A stretch of 64,000 nt of DNA from Alloboseaceae bacterium BT-24-1 (lineage in GTDB: Bacteria > Pseudomonadota > Alphaproteobacteria > Rhizobiales > Beijerinckiaceae), in assembly GCA_025846845.1 (NCBI GenBank), contig JAOYTL010000001.1, forward strand, positions 1 through 64,000, read 5' to 3'. Position 1 is the first letter of the stretch, and each line of letters starts with the position of its first letter. Below, one piece after another: positions 10,484-19,981 of the stretch. The position numbers and the translations under genes are program-made. Under the pieces are notes generated by a model. It worked only from the letters and a program-made list of their open reading frames with translations. It ran no database searches and was not told the DNA's origin.

Positions 10484-12286
10484 TCAGCGCAGCAGCGGGA
10501 TCGCCGGCCCCAGTGTCCTCAGCGTCGCGTCGATCTCTGGCGTGAACGCAGCCCCAAAGAACGGACCGCGGACTTCGAACGGCACGCGCGTCGAGGTCGT
10601 GGTCGAGCTCAGGGCGCCGTTGAGATCGAGCCAGCGCCGGCTGAGATCGGCGGTGCCGTTGAGGACGACGCTGTAGCCCGAGCCCGAGAGCTGGGTATCG
10701 GTGAGATAGAGCACGCCGAGATTGGCGAGTGCCGCGAGCTGCAGGGTTTCGAAGGTGCTCTTGCCCTGGCGCCAGTCGCGCGCGGAGGCCGGCGGCTTCT
10801 CGGCCTTGCGCAGCAGATCGGGGAAGGCGATGCCGCGGAACTCGCCCTGCCGGATCGTCAGGTTGGCCCGGCCGGTCAGCGAACTCACCACCTGGTCCAG
10901 GCTGCTTCCGACACCATCGAAGGCGAGCTGCCCGGTGGCGGTGCCGCTGAGGCGGGCGAGCTCCGGCAGATCGTCGGCCACCAGCGCGAGATTCACTTTC
11001 TCGAGCCCGAGCTGCAGCTTGACGTCCGAGCCGGCCGCAACCGGCGTGGCGAGGATGCGGGCGCGGGCCGAGCCGCCATAGGCGGCCGCACGCAGGAGCG
11101 AAGCCTCGAACCGGCCCTTGCGGATCAGCAGCTGCGCCGCGAGATCGCGGACACGAGCAACGCCGATCCGGGCGGAATCGAGCGACAGGCGCAGGTCGAT
11201 GTCGTTGGTCGTCCAGCCATCGAATTCGAGCGGCGTGTTGCCTGCCTCGGCGCCTCCGGCAGGCGCCGGCAGCCCAGCCTGCTGGAGCAGGCGGCCGAGA
11301 TCGAACTCGGCCCCGGCGAGCGTCCCGGAGAGCGCCCAGTTCGGCATCGAGCCGTCGAGCTTGAGCACGCCTTCGAGCTGGTCGCCATCGACAGTCGCGA
11401 CGACCGAGTCGAGCGAGGCGCTGCCCTGATTGAGCTGGGCCTGCGCGGTCAGCTCGACCTGGCGAACCAGGGAGGCGATGCGCGGGCGTGGGCCGATCCA
11501 GGCCAGGGCGTCCGGGAGCGATTTCGTGCTGAACTCGATCTGGCCATTGGTGACGCCCTGCGCGGCCGAGCGCGTGCCGTTGAACCGCAGGCTCATCAAG
11601 CGCGAGCCGAGCGAGAAGGCAGTGCGCGCCCGTTCGCCCGCCACCGGCCAGAGCAGGTCGACCTTGGTGGCTTCGCCGCGCCAGGTGAAAGAGCCGGCGA
11701 GGGTGACCGGCGCCTGCGCCGTTCGCTCGTCGATCATCACGTTGACGTCGCGCAGCGTGGTCAGGACCGTCTCCCCAGAACGGACCATGACGCTACCGGA
11801 GGTCAGGACAAGCCGGGTCTGGCTCTCGAGGCGGGTGAGATAACCGAGAGCTCGGTTCTGCCACTCGGCATAGCTGCCGCCGGTGTCCGCGACAGCGAGA
11901 TTGAGCTCGGGGGCGACGAGGTCGATGCGGTCGAAATCGAGCTGGCCGCCGATCAGCGACAACAGCCGGGCGCGGGCACGCAGGCGCGCCGCCTTGCCGG
12001 ACAACACGCCCTGCGGATCGGCGAAGCTCACATCCGACAGGCTGATCCTGGGCAGGGGCAGGAAGGCGATCTCGGCGCGGCGCAGCGCCGTCACCTTGAG
12101 GCCGGTCCTGGCCTCGATGCCGGCGACGACGGAACGCTCGACATGCGACAGCGCAAGATTCCACGGCCGCAGCCCGAGAACGAGCAGCAACGCAGCGGCG
12201 GCGAGGCCGAGGAAGAGGGTGCGTCGTGACATGGCCTGGCGTTTGGCCTTCATCGGCCCGACGGCGGAGGGGTCGTCGTCAGGCAA
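10484..12286 (-). CDS. AsmA-family protein
   Basis: This 600-residue protein has one N-terminal membrane anchor (about residues 24-42), then the AsmA N-terminal motif (GIEARTGLKVTALRRAEIAF...PRISLSDVSFADPQG). A long periplasmic domain follows with the AsmA C-terminal signature (LTGRANLTIRQGEFRGIAFPDLLR). AsmA-like proteins are thought to help lipid or outer-membrane homeostasis as bridge-like proteins. The start could also be Met12 or Met19, which lie closer to the anchor. It is convergent with the hypothetical gene ending at 10417. Confidence 0.87.
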   Translation of the reverse strand: MPDDDPSAVGPMKAKRQAMSRRTLFLGLAAAALLLVLGLRPWNLALSHVERSVVAGIEARTGLKVTALRRAEIAFLPLPRISLSDVSFADPQGVLSGKAARLRARARLLSLIGGQLDFDRIDLVAPELNLAVADTGGSYAEWQNRALGYLTRLESQTRLVLTSGSVMVRSGETVLTTLRDVNVMIDERTAQAPVTLAGSFTWRGEATKVDLLWPVAGERARTAFSLGSRLMSLRFNGTRSAAQGVTNGQIEFSTKSLPDALAWIGPRPRIASLVRQVELTAQAQLNQGSASLDSVVATVDGDQLEGVLKLDGSMPNWALSGTLAGAEFDLGRLLQQAGLPAPAGGAEAGNTPLEFDGWTTNDIDLRLSLDSARIGVARVRDLAAQLLIRKGRFEASLLRAAAYGGSARARILATPVAAGSDVKLQLGLEKVNLALVADDLPELARLSGTATGQLAFDGVGSSLDQVVSSLTGRANLTIRQGEFRGIAFPDLLRKAEKPPASARDWRQGKSTFETLQLAALANLGVLYLTDTQLSGSGYSVVLNGTADLSRRWLDLNGALSSTTTSTRVPFEVRGPFFGAAFTPEIDATLRTLGPAIPLLR

Positions 12287-12412
12287 CCTGATATCGCGGC
12301 CGAATCGGCTTGAGGCGGCCGATATATGTCGCGCGGCAAGGGTTTAGCCCCCCGATTCACGAATGTCGAGTTCAACGCTCCGGGCGAAGATCGCAAAGCC
12401 GGGGAAAACAAT

Positions 12413-14110
12413 TCAATTCTCCCGCGATTCCGGCAACTGCTCGCCGACCCGGGCGAGCCTGAGCGCCGGGTAGATGCCGATCGCGACGATCAGCAGGGCT
12501 GCCAGTGCACCGTCCTCGAACACGCCGCGGGCGGCGTGGCCGTAGACCAGCGTGGCGAGCGTATCGAAGTTGAGCGGCCGCAGCAGCAGTGTCGCAGGCA
12601 GCTCCTTCATGCAGTCAACGAAGACGAGCAGGGCGGCGGCGGCGATGGCCGGGCGCATGAGTGGCCAGTGCAGCCGATGCAAGAGCTCGTGCCGGTTCGC
12701 GCCGAGCGAGCGGGCCGCGTCGTCGATTCGCGGCGAGATGCGGGCATAGCCGCTCTCGACGCCGTTCACCGCGATGGTCAGGAAGCGGACGAGATAGGCA
12801 ATGACCAGCGCCGTACCGGAACCGAGCAGCAGCAGGCCAGGGCTCGCGCCGAAAACTGCGCGGCTCGCATCGGCGACGACATTGTCGAAGGCCGCGAGCG
12901 GTACCAGCAGTCCGAGCGCCAGCACCGTTCCCGGCAAGGCGTAGCCGAGCGAGGCGATGCGGGCGAGCGTCGGCAAGGCGCGCTCGCGTCCGAGCCGCAG
13001 CGCCGCGGCGATGCCGAGGCCGATGGCGACGATCAGAACGGCCGCGAGCGCGGAGATCGCGACGGTGTTGGCGAGCGCCCGCCAGAGCGCCGCATCGGCC
13101 TGGGCAAAGAGGTCGCGGCGCCACAATTCGCCGAGCAGATAGAAGAACGGCAGCACCGCGCCGAACAGTGCGGGTAGGAAGCAGGCGATTGTCGCCACCC
13201 AGGCGCGGGTGCCCGTAAGCCGGATGCGGCCGACCGGTCGCGGCCGTTTCACCGGCAGGGTGAAGCGCCGCGCCCCGCGCGTGCGCGCCTCGGCGACCAT
13301 CAGCCCGACGACGACGAGCAGCATGACGCAGGCGATCTGGGTTGCGCCGGCCAGCGAGCCGCGATTGATCCAGGTCGTGTAGACCGAGATGGTCAGCGAG
13401 CGGACGCCGAGATATTCGCTGGCGCCGATGTCGTTCAGCGTCTCGAGCAGGGCAAGCGTCAGCCCGGCGGCGAGGGCGGGCCGGGCCATCGGCAGGCCGA
13501 TGCGCCAGAACAGCGGCCAGCGCCTGGTCCCGAGCGTGCGGGCGGATTCGATCAGCGCAGCGCTCTGCATGGCGAAGAGCGCGCGCACGCTGAGATAGAC
13601 ATAAGGGTAGAGCACGAGCCCGAGGATCAGGATCGCGCCCGGCAGGTTGCGCGGGTCGGGGAACCAGTAGTCGCGCAGCGAGCGCCAGCCGGTGAGGGCC
13701 CTGAGCGCGCTCTGGAACGGCCCCTGGAAGCCGAGGATTTCGACGTAGACATAAGCCGTGATGTAGGTCGGCAGCGCCAGAGGCAGCACGAGCAGCCATT
13801 CCAGGCTGCGGCGGCCGGGAAACTCGTATTGCGTCACCAGCCAGGCCGCGCCGGTTCCGACGGCGCCGCAGAACAGAGCGATACCGGCGAGCAGCAGGCC
13901 CGTGTTCCAGAGCGCGACCGGCAGGACGTTGGCAGTCAGGTGCGGCCAGACCGTCAGCCCCTCGCGCGACAATGCCGTGAAGACGAGAGCCAGCACCGGC
14001 AGCGCGACCAAGGCAGCAGCGGCACCGGCCAGATAGACCAGACGTGTCGACGGCCGCCAGCGAAACGCCGGCGGCCGTTCTGAATGTGTCGCGGATGCGT
14101 TCAGGCTCAA
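12413..14110 (-). CDS. Iron(III) ABC transporter permease (FbpB/SfuB type)
   Basis: The 565-residue protein is two fused six-helix permease units, as in FbpB/SfuB, each with an EAA-type loop (DSARTLGTRRW-like in the first half and DDAARSLGANRHELLHRLHWP in the second). It would form the membrane pore for ferric iron delivered by the binding protein encoded upstream. The start is TTG at 14110, overlapping the fbpA-like stop in the string TTGA, so translation is probably coupled. No ATG exists before the first helix. No ATPase gene follows; the next gene is AsmA. Confidence 0.88.
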   Translation of the reverse strand: MSLNASATHSERPPAFRWRPSTRLVYLAGAAAALVALPVLALVFTALSREGLTVWPHLTANVLPVALWNTGLLLAGIALFCGAVGTGAAWLVTQYEFPGRRSLEWLLVLPLALPTYITAYVYVEILGFQGPFQSALRALTGWRSLRDYWFPDPRNLPGAILILGLVLYPYVYLSVRALFAMQSAALIESARTLGTRRWPLFWRIGLPMARPALAAGLTLALLETLNDIGASEYLGVRSLTISVYTTWINRGSLAGATQIACVMLLVVVGLMVAEARTRGARRFTLPVKRPRPVGRIRLTGTRAWVATIACFLPALFGAVLPFFYLLGELWRRDLFAQADAALWRALANTVAISALAAVLIVAIGLGIAAALRLGRERALPTLARIASLGYALPGTVLALGLLVPLAAFDNVVADASRAVFGASPGLLLLGSGTALVIAYLVRFLTIAVNGVESGYARISPRIDDAARSLGANRHELLHRLHWPLMRPAIAAAALLVFVDCMKELPATLLLRPLNFDTLATLVYGHAARGVFEDGALAALLIVAIGIYPALRLARVGEQLPESREN

Positions 14111-15120
14111 TTGTCGAAGCCGACCTTGTCGACGAGCTCGGACGCGGCCTTGCGATTCTTGGCGACGTCGCCGAGCGGGGTCGTGTCGGGCGTCAGCGCG
14201 CCGAGCAGCTTGACCGCGGCCGCTTCCTTGACGTCGGGGTTGACCGGGTACTCGAAATTGCCGTCGGCATAGAGGGTCTGCGCCTTCTCGCCGAGCATGT
14301 ACTCGATCAGCTTGACGGCGCTGTCCTTGTTCGGCGCGTTCTTGGCGATCGCCGCGGCCGAGACGTTCACATGGGTGCCGCCGCCGGTGAAGGTGGTCTT
14401 CAGCGGCTTGATCGCGTCGTACCAACCCTTCTGCTCGTTCGTCGCCTTGCTCATCAGCCCGATATAGTAGGTGTTGATGATGGCGATGTCGCACTGGCCC
14501 GAGAGGATGTCACGGGCGACGTCGCGGTCGCCGCCGCCGGGCTTGCGAGCGGTGTTGGCCTTGATCGCCTTCAGGAAGGTCTCGGTCTTCTCGGCGCCGT
14601 TGCGGGCGAGATAGGCGGCGAAGAAGGCATTGTTGTAGGGGTGCTGGCCGGCGCGGATGCAGAACTTGCCCTTCCACTTGGGATCGGCGAGCTCGTCATA
14701 GCTGATCGCGTCCTGCTTCACCCGCTCCTTCGAGACGACCACGATGCGGGCGCGCTGGGTCAGCGTGACCCAGTTGTTGCCGGCGCCGCGCAGGGCGGCC
14801 GGAACGGTCTTGTCCACCAGCGCCGACTGTACCGGCTGGGTGATGCCGGCATCGGCCGCAGCCTGGATCTCGCCGACGTCGACGACGAGCATCACGTCGG
14901 CCGGGCTGTTGGCGCCCTCGGCCTGGATGCGCTGCTGCAGGCCATCCTTGAGGAAGACCGCGTTGACCTTGATGCCAGTGTCCTTGGTGAAGGCCTCGAT
15001 GACCGGATTGAGGAGGGCCGGCTCGCGCGTCGTGTAGAGGTTGACGCTCTGCGCAAGGGCAGGGGCGGCCAGCAGGCAGGACGCCAGCGCTGTGGCGGCA
15101 AGCGCGGTCTTGACGGTCAT
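14107..15120 (-). CDS. Iron(III) ABC transporter periplasmic binding protein (FbpA/FutA type)
   Basis: This 337-residue protein starts with a signal peptide (TVKTALAATALASCLLAAPALAQ minus its Met) and continues as a class of iron-binding protein with VNLYTTREPALLNP, a GGGDRDVARDI loop and the NTYYIGLM motif whose paired tyrosines can ligand Fe(III). The ATG at 15120 has a GAAGGAG site. An upstream in-frame Met would lengthen the signal region without reason. It is the first gene of a two-gene unit with the permease. The upstream region is AT-rich and holds two inverted repeats, suggesting iron regulation. Confidence 0.9.
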   Translation of the reverse strand: MTVKTALAATALASCLLAAPALAQSVNLYTTREPALLNPVIEAFTKDTGIKVNAVFLKDGLQQRIQAEGANSPADVMLVVDVGEIQAAADAGITQPVQSALVDKTVPAALRGAGNNWVTLTQRARIVVVSKERVKQDAISYDELADPKWKGKFCIRAGQHPYNNAFFAAYLARNGAEKTETFLKAIKANTARKPGGGDRDVARDILSGQCDIAIINTYYIGLMSKATNEQKGWYDAIKPLKTTFTGGGTHVNVSAAAIAKNAPNKDSAVKLIEYMLGEKAQTLYADGNFEYPVNPDVKEAAAVKLLGALTPDTTPLGDVAKNRKAASELVDKVGFDN

Positions 15121-15223
15121 GTTTCGCTCCTTCGGGCGGGGGCTCTGAAATCGGCCATGCGAAACGGACCGGTAGAGCGGCAAACCGGAGCGGTCAATAA
15201 ATTTCCCTTTCATTTCAATGTGT

Positions 15224-15267
15224 TATAGAAATTCTAAACTACATCTAGATTATACAAATTATAATCT
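15224..15267. promoter_or_regulatory. Two operator-like inverted repeats upstream of the iron transporter
   Basis: In an AT-rich patch about 100-150 nt before the binding-protein start are TATAGAA-A-TTCTAAA (15224-15238) and a perfect repeat AGATTATA-CAAAT-TATAATCT (15247-15267). The first resembles the Irr/ICE iron-control element (half-sites near TTTAGAA and TTCTAAA), although its one-base spacer is shorter than I recall for that motif. Iron control is inferred; the perfect repeat itself is seen directly. Confidence 0.5.
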
Positions 15268-15787
15268 GAGGGCCGTAAATTTTGCCTCCGGCCCCCGGGC
15301 GGCCTCCATCGTAACGTTCAAAAATCGTAAGACTCCAATGGTTTGAGGGCGGTGTGCCTGTCACCCCATCGCGACTGGCGCGATCCGCTATATCGCCAGG
15401 ATCAGGTCATTCCATTCGAAAGACTTTATCCCGCGCCTCGCCAGTACCGGGATTGTGAACCCCCTAGGTTCTCGCTGGGACGCCAGGGTTGCAGCTGGAG
15501 ATATCGCATATCCCGCTGCGATCCCTAAAATTCGTGACATTTCTACAACATCGGCAGCTATTGCAGTGCTGGCCCGGCGCGCCGCCACGATTGCCGCGAA
15601 GCCGCCACAAAGCGGCCCCAGCTGCAAACTTCAGTAACTATCTGAGATACGGAAGAATTAAGCCCCATCGGGCAGGGTGCGCAGCAGAAAAATGCTTCGT
15701 ATGCCGCCTCGGGGCTGATGATTGCACCGGCGGGCAACGGCGTGCACATCTGGCGCCCGCCAGGTGGGGTGGCGGGACAGAGTTTGC
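15268..15787. other. Intergenic region between fbpA-like gene and ilvD
   Basis: This stretch of about 520 nt has no convincing reading frame, RNA gene or riboswitch. It should contain the ilvD promoter. The left end is AT-rich and belongs to the iron-transporter control region, and the remainder returns to genome-like composition. Confidence 0.6.
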
Positions 15788-17518
15788 ATGGACGCGCGCG
15801 TTTTCGATAAGTCGAAGTTGCCCAGCCGGCATGTCAGTGTCGGGCCGGCCCGTGCGCCGCATCGCTCCTATTATTACGCGATGGGCATGACCGCGAAGCA
15901 GATCGCGCAGCCCTTCGTCGGCGTCGCCTCCTGCTGGAACGAGGCTGCGCCCTGCAACATCTCGCTGATGCGCCAGGCCCAGGCCGTGAAGAAGGGCGTC
16001 GCCTCGGCCAGCGGCACGCCGCGCGAGTTCTGCACGATCACCGTGACCGACGGCATCGCCATGGGCCACCAGGGCATGAAGTCGTCGCTGGCTTCGCGTG
16101 AGGTGATCGCCGACTCGGTCGAGCTCACCATGCGCGGCCATTGCTATGATGCGCTGGTCGGGCTCGCCGGCTGCGACAAGTCGCTGCCCGGCATGATGAT
16201 GGCGATGGTGCGCCTCAACGTGCCGTCGATCTTCATCTATGGCGGCTCGATCCTGCCCGGCACCTTCAAGGGCAAGCCGGTCACGGTCCAGGACGTGTTC
16301 GAGGCCGTCGGCAAGCATTCGGTCGGCGCCATGTCGGATGAGGACCTGAAGGAGCTCGAAGAGGCGGCCTGTCCATCCGCGGGCTCCTGCGGCGCCCAGT
16401 TCACCGCCAACACCATGGCGACCGTCGCCGAGGCGATCGGCCTGGCCTTGCCCTATAGCTGCGGCGCGCCAGCGCCCTACGATGTCCGCGACGCCTTCTG
16501 CTACACCGCCGGCGAGATGGTGATGGAGCTGATCGCCCGGAACATCCGGCCGCGCGACATCGTCACCCGCAAGGCGCTGGAGAACGCGGCGATGGTCGTC
16601 GCCGCTTCCGGCGGCTCTACCAATGGCGCGCTGCACCTGCCGGCGATCGCGCATGAATGCGGCATCGACTTCGACCTGTTCGCCGTCGCCGAGATCTTCA
16701 AGAAGACGCCCTATATCGCCGATCTGAAGCCGGGCGGGAAATACGTCGCCAAGGACATGTTCGAGGTCGGCGGCATTCCGCTGCTGATGAAGACCCTGCT
16801 CGACCACGGCTTCCTGCATGGCGACTGCATGACAGTCACCGGCCGCACCATCGCCGAGAACCTCGCCTCGGTGAAATGGAACGATGAGCAGGACGTGATC
16901 CGCCCGGCGAACAAGCCGCTCTCCGATAATGGCGGCGTCGTCGGCCTCGTCGGCAATCTGGCGCCCGAGGGCGCGATCGTGAAGATCGCCGGGATGACGC
17001 CCGAGCAGCTCGTCTTCACCGGGCCGGCGCGCTGCTTCGACTGCGAGGAAGACGCCTTCGCCTGCGTCAGCAAACGCGAATATGAGGTCGGCGACGTCCT
17101 GGTCATCCGTTATGAGGGGCCGAAGGGCGGCCCGGGCATGCGCGAGATGCTGTCGACCACGGCGGCGCTCTACGGTCAGGGCATGGGCGACAAGGTGGCG
17201 CTCATCACCGATGGCCGCTTCTCGGGCGCGACGCGCGGTTTCTGTGTCGGCCATGTCGGCCCCGAGGCCGCCGTCGGCGGGCCGATCGGCCTGATCCGCG
17301 ACGGCGACATCATCGAGCTCGACGCGATCACAGGAAAGCTCGCAGTCCGCCTTTCTGATGCCGAACTTGAGGAGCGTCTTAAGGCCTGGACGCCGCGCAA
17401 GACGGATTACACGTCGGGCGCACTCTGGAAATACGCGCAGACGGTCGGTTCCGCCAAGGGCGGCGCCGTCACCCATCCGGGAGGCGCAGCCGAGATACAG
17501 TGCTATGCGGATATCTGA
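15788..17518 (+). CDS. ilvD: Dihydroxy-acid dehydratase
   Basis: The 576-residue enzyme converts 2,3-dihydroxy-3-methylbutanoate and -pentanoate into 2-oxo acids, in valine, leucine and isoleucine synthesis. It has the IlvD/Edd landmarks: VGVASCWNEAAPCN, GLAGCDKSLPGMMMAM, CPSAGSCGAQFTANTM (Fe-S ligands), CFDCEEDAF, GPKGGPGMREML and the C-terminal SGATRGFCVGHVGPEA. The start ATG at 15788 gives the normal family N-terminus (PSRHVSVGPARAPHRSY). The next gene overlaps its 3' end by 14 nt. Confidence 0.96.
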   Translation: MDARVFDKSKLPSRHVSVGPARAPHRSYYYAMGMTAKQIAQPFVGVASCWNEAAPCNISLMRQAQAVKKGVASASGTPREFCTITVTDGIAMGHQGMKSSLASREVIADSVELTMRGHCYDALVGLAGCDKSLPGMMMAMVRLNVPSIFIYGGSILPGTFKGKPVTVQDVFEAVGKHSVGAMSDEDLKELEEAACPSAGSCGAQFTANTMATVAEAIGLALPYSCGAPAPYDVRDAFCYTAGEMVMELIARNIRPRDIVTRKALENAAMVVAASGGSTNGALHLPAIAHECGIDFDLFAVAEIFKKTPYIADLKPGGKYVAKDMFEVGGIPLLMKTLLDHGFLHGDCMTVTGRTIAENLASVKWNDEQDVIRPANKPLSDNGGVVGLVGNLAPEGAIVKIAGMTPEQLVFTGPARCFDCEEDAFACVSKREYEVGDVLVIRYEGPKGGPGMREMLSTTAALYGQGMGDKVALITDGRFSGATRGFCVGHVGPEAAVGGPIGLIRDGDIIELDAITGKLAVRLSDAELEERLKAWTPRKTDYTSGALWKYAQTVGSAKGGAVTHPGGAAEIQCYADI

Positions 17519-18458
17519 CGCCATCATTGCCGGAGCGTTGCTTGCTCTGGGCTGCCAGCAGGCAGCCTGGGCGCAGGACGCGTCCGCTGGGCGCATTCCG
17601 GTGCCGCCTCGCCCGATCCCGGGTATCGCCCTGCCGGAGCCGGAGTCTCAGAATCTCGCAGCACCGATACCGCTCGCTCCCGGCCGCGGCGCGATAGCAC
17701 CCGCTCCGAGCGGTCCTGCTGCCCATACCGCACTGCCGATCGCGCCGTTCAGCAGCGCCCGCGACGCGCTGAAGGCCTGGATGCGCGATTCGACGGCCGG
17801 CGATCAGGCCGGCGCGGTCAAGGCGCTCGAATATGCCGCCGCCCAGGGTCATCTGGCGGCGCAGTTCAAGCTCGGCCGGGTCTATGCCAGCGGCGATGGC
17901 GTACCCACCAACGATCTCAAGGCCTTCGAGTATTTCTCGAAGATCGCGGACGAGAATGCCGACGAAATCCCGGGTACCTCTGACGGGCGCATCGTCGCGG
18001 CCGCCTTCGTCGCGCTCGGCGGCTATTTCCTCGACGGGATCAAGGGCACCTATGTGAAGCCCAACCCCGATCGCGCCTTCGACATGTTCCACTACGCCGC
18101 CTCCTATTTCGGCGACCCCGACGGCCAGTACAATCTCGCCCGGCTCTATCTCAACGGCACCGGCGTCTCGCGCGATCCGCGTCAGGCGGCGCGCTGGATG
18201 AAGCTCGCGGCCGAGAAGGGCCATGCCCCGGCGCGCGCCGTCTTCGGCGACATGCTGCTGCGTGGCGGCGACGGCGTGCCGCGTCACCCGATCATCGGGC
18301 TGATGTGGCTGGCGCTGGCCCGCGAGGGCGCCGACGCGACGCGTGAGACCTGGATCGTCGAGCGCTACGACGCCGCCTTCGCCAGCGCGAGCGCGAACGA
18401 CCGGATGGCGGCACTGGCGCTGGTCGAGCGCCAACAAGGCCGCGCCGAGCGGCGCTGA
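17505..18458 (+). CDS. Periplasmic Sel1-repeat (TPR-like) protein
   Basis: The 317-residue protein has a signal peptide (ending near AAWAQ), a Pro/Ala-rich linker and Sel1-like repeats. Examples are AAAQGHLAAQFKLGRVYASG, ASYFGDPDGQYNLARLYLNG and AEKGHAPARAVFGDMLLRGG, each followed by a partner helix. Sel1 proteins act as scaffolds; the best-known relative type in this order is ExoR, a periplasmic regulator, but a one-to-one match is not claimed. The ATG at 17505 lies inside the last codons of ilvD, so translation is probably coupled. Confidence 0.85.
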   Translation: MRISDAIIAGALLALGCQQAAWAQDASAGRIPVPPRPIPGIALPEPESQNLAAPIPLAPGRGAIAPAPSGPAAHTALPIAPFSSARDALKAWMRDSTAGDQAGAVKALEYAAAQGHLAAQFKLGRVYASGDGVPTNDLKAFEYFSKIADENADEIPGTSDGRIVAAAFVALGGYFLDGIKGTYVKPNPDRAFDMFHYAASYFGDPDGQYNLARLYLNGTGVSRDPRQAARWMKLAAEKGHAPARAVFGDMLLRGGDGVPRHPIIGLMWLALAREGADATRETWIVERYDAAFASASANDRMAALALVERQQGRAERR

Positions 18459-18522
18459 AGGCGACTGCATCCAAACTCTGCAGGGTGATGTAGCCGAGGT
18501 ATCGGACCTCGGAGGCTCTGCC

Positions 18523-18891
18523 ATGCGCGACGCCGCATTCTTCAGCTTCATCGCAGCGTGCACCGCGCTCGCCATCCATGGCGCCGGCGCGCAGGAGAAC
18601 TTTGGCGACTGGTCCCCGTTGACCAACCCGTTTCCGAGTACAGGTGGCGGCGGGATCATGATCCACGATTATGATCCGGTGGTCTCCGGCGGCAAATGCA
18701 CGACGAAGTTCCGCGCCGTCGAGCCGAACGGGACGACCTATCACAACCTGATCGAATTCGAGGCGAGCGAGACACAGGGCGGCGTGCTCTGCAGCAAGGG
18801 CCAGTGGCGCTCGGCCGATGGCAGCGCCAGCGGCACGACGCCGTTCCGGGTGTTCATCAAGGACGGTATCAAGCGGGGCTCGCCGCAATAG
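18523..18891 (+). CDS. Hypothetical secreted protein
   Basis: This 122-residue protein has a clear signal peptide (MRDAAFFSFIAACTALAIHG then AGAQ) and a mature domain of about 100 residues with two cysteines (SGGKCTTKFRAVEPNG and GGVLCSKGQW), likely disulfide-linked. The ATG has an excellent CGGAGG site. I do not recognise a named family. It is the last gene of the ilvD-side run and is convergent with the monooxygenase gene. Confidence 0.72.
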   Translation: MRDAAFFSFIAACTALAIHGAGAQENFGDWSPLTNPFPSTGGGGIMIHDYDPVVSGGKCTTKFRAVEPNGTTYHNLIEFEASETQGGVLCSKGQWRSADGSASGTTPFRVFIKDGIKRGSPQ

Positions 18892-18908
18892 CGCGAGCTA
18901 GCCTTCGC

Positions 18909-19199
18909 CTAGGCTGCGAACGCATCCATCAGCGTGACGATGCAGTCCTGCCTCTGGTGCCGGTTGATCAGCGGCACCAGCCGGGTGAAATGCTCGCTCC
19001 GGCAATGGGCGTCGAGTGCCGCCTGGTCCGGCCATTGCTCGACGAAGACGAAATGGCCGGGATCCTTCTGGTCGATGAAGAGATCATAGGCGAGGCAGAG
19101 CGGTTCCTGCCGGGTTGCCTGGACCAGTTCCCGGTAGAGCGGCTTCACCAGTTCGACGCTCTCGAGCCTGATGAAGTCCTGGGCGATGACCTTCAGCAT
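18909..19199 (-). CDS. Antibiotic-biosynthesis monooxygenase (ABM) domain protein
   Basis: The 96-residue ferredoxin-like ABM domain (KPLYRELVQATRQEPLCLAY, DPGHFVFVEQWPDQAALDAH, SEHF) matches putative quinol monooxygenases of the YgiN type, which act without cofactors on quinols. It lies 2 nt downstream of xthA on the same strand, so they are probably one transcript. The true substrate is unknown. Confidence 0.85.
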   Translation of the reverse strand: MLKVIAQDFIRLESVELVKPLYRELVQATRQEPLCLAYDLFIDQKDPGHFVFVEQWPDQAALDAHCRSEHFTRLVPLINRHQRQDCIVTLMDAFAA

Positions 19200-19201
19200 G
19201 G

Positions 19202-19981
19202 TCAGTTCAGCTCGATCAGCACCGGCACATGGTCTGACGCCTTGTCCCAGCCGCGGACATGCTTGGCGATCGAGACGGCGCCGAGCCTGTCGGCCGCCTG
19301 CGGCGAGAGCAGCAGATGGTCGATACGAATACCGTTGTTTCGCTGCCAGGCGCCGGCCTGATAATCCCAGAAGGTGTAGAGGCCGGGCGCATCGGTGGTG
19401 GCGCGCAGGGCCTCGGTGAAGCCGAGAGCTTGCAGCTTGCGGAAGGCGGTGCGGGTCGGCGGCAGGAACAGCGCATCGCCGGTCCAGGCGGCGGGATCGC
19501 GGGCGTCGCGCGGCTCGGGAATGACGTTGTAGTCGCCGGCGAGCACCAGCGGCTCCTCATGGGCCAGCAGCCCCTTGGCGTGGACCGCGAGGCGCTCCAT
19601 CCAGGCGAGCTTGTAGGGGTATTTCTCGGTGTTCGGCGGATTGCCGTTGGGCAGGTAGATCGAGGCGAGGCGCACCACGCCGTCGCCATGCGGCAGCACG
19701 CCTTCGAGATAGCGCGCCTGCTCGTCGCCATCGTCGCCGGGCAGGCCGCGGCGGACATCCTCGAGCTTGCTGCGCGAGATGATGGCGACGCCGTTGAAGC
19801 CCTTCTGGCCGTGGATCGCGACCTGCCAGCCGGCGTCCTCGATCTCGGCACGCGGAAAGTCGGCGTCGACGCATTTCAGCTCCTGCAGGCAGAGCGCGTC
19901 GGGCTCGGCTTCCTTCAGGAAGGCGAGCACATGCGTCAGGCGCTGGCGGATCGAATTGACGTTCCAGGTGGCGATGCGCAC
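19202..19981 (-). CDS. xthA: Exodeoxyribonuclease III (AP endonuclease)
   Basis: The 259-residue protein has the exonuclease III metal and catalytic motifs in order: TWNVNSIRQR, LCLQELKC (Glu ligand), RYLEGVLPHGDGVVRLASIYLPNG, LAGDYNVIP, and the C-terminal RIDHLLLSPQ and SDHVPV. It repairs abasic sites. The start is GTG at 19981, which gives the conserved MRIATWNVNS start. It heads a two-gene unit with the ABM gene. Confidence 0.94.
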   Translation of the reverse strand: MRIATWNVNSIRQRLTHVLAFLKEAEPDALCLQELKCVDADFPRAEIEDAGWQVAIHGQKGFNGVAIISRSKLEDVRRGLPGDDGDEQARYLEGVLPHGDGVVRLASIYLPNGNPPNTEKYPYKLAWMERLAVHAKGLLAHEEPLVLAGDYNVIPEPRDARDPAAWTGDALFLPPTRTAFRKLQALGFTEALRATTDAPGLYTFWDYQAGAWQRNNGIRIDHLLLSPQAADRLGAVSIAKHVRGWDKASDHVPVLIELN

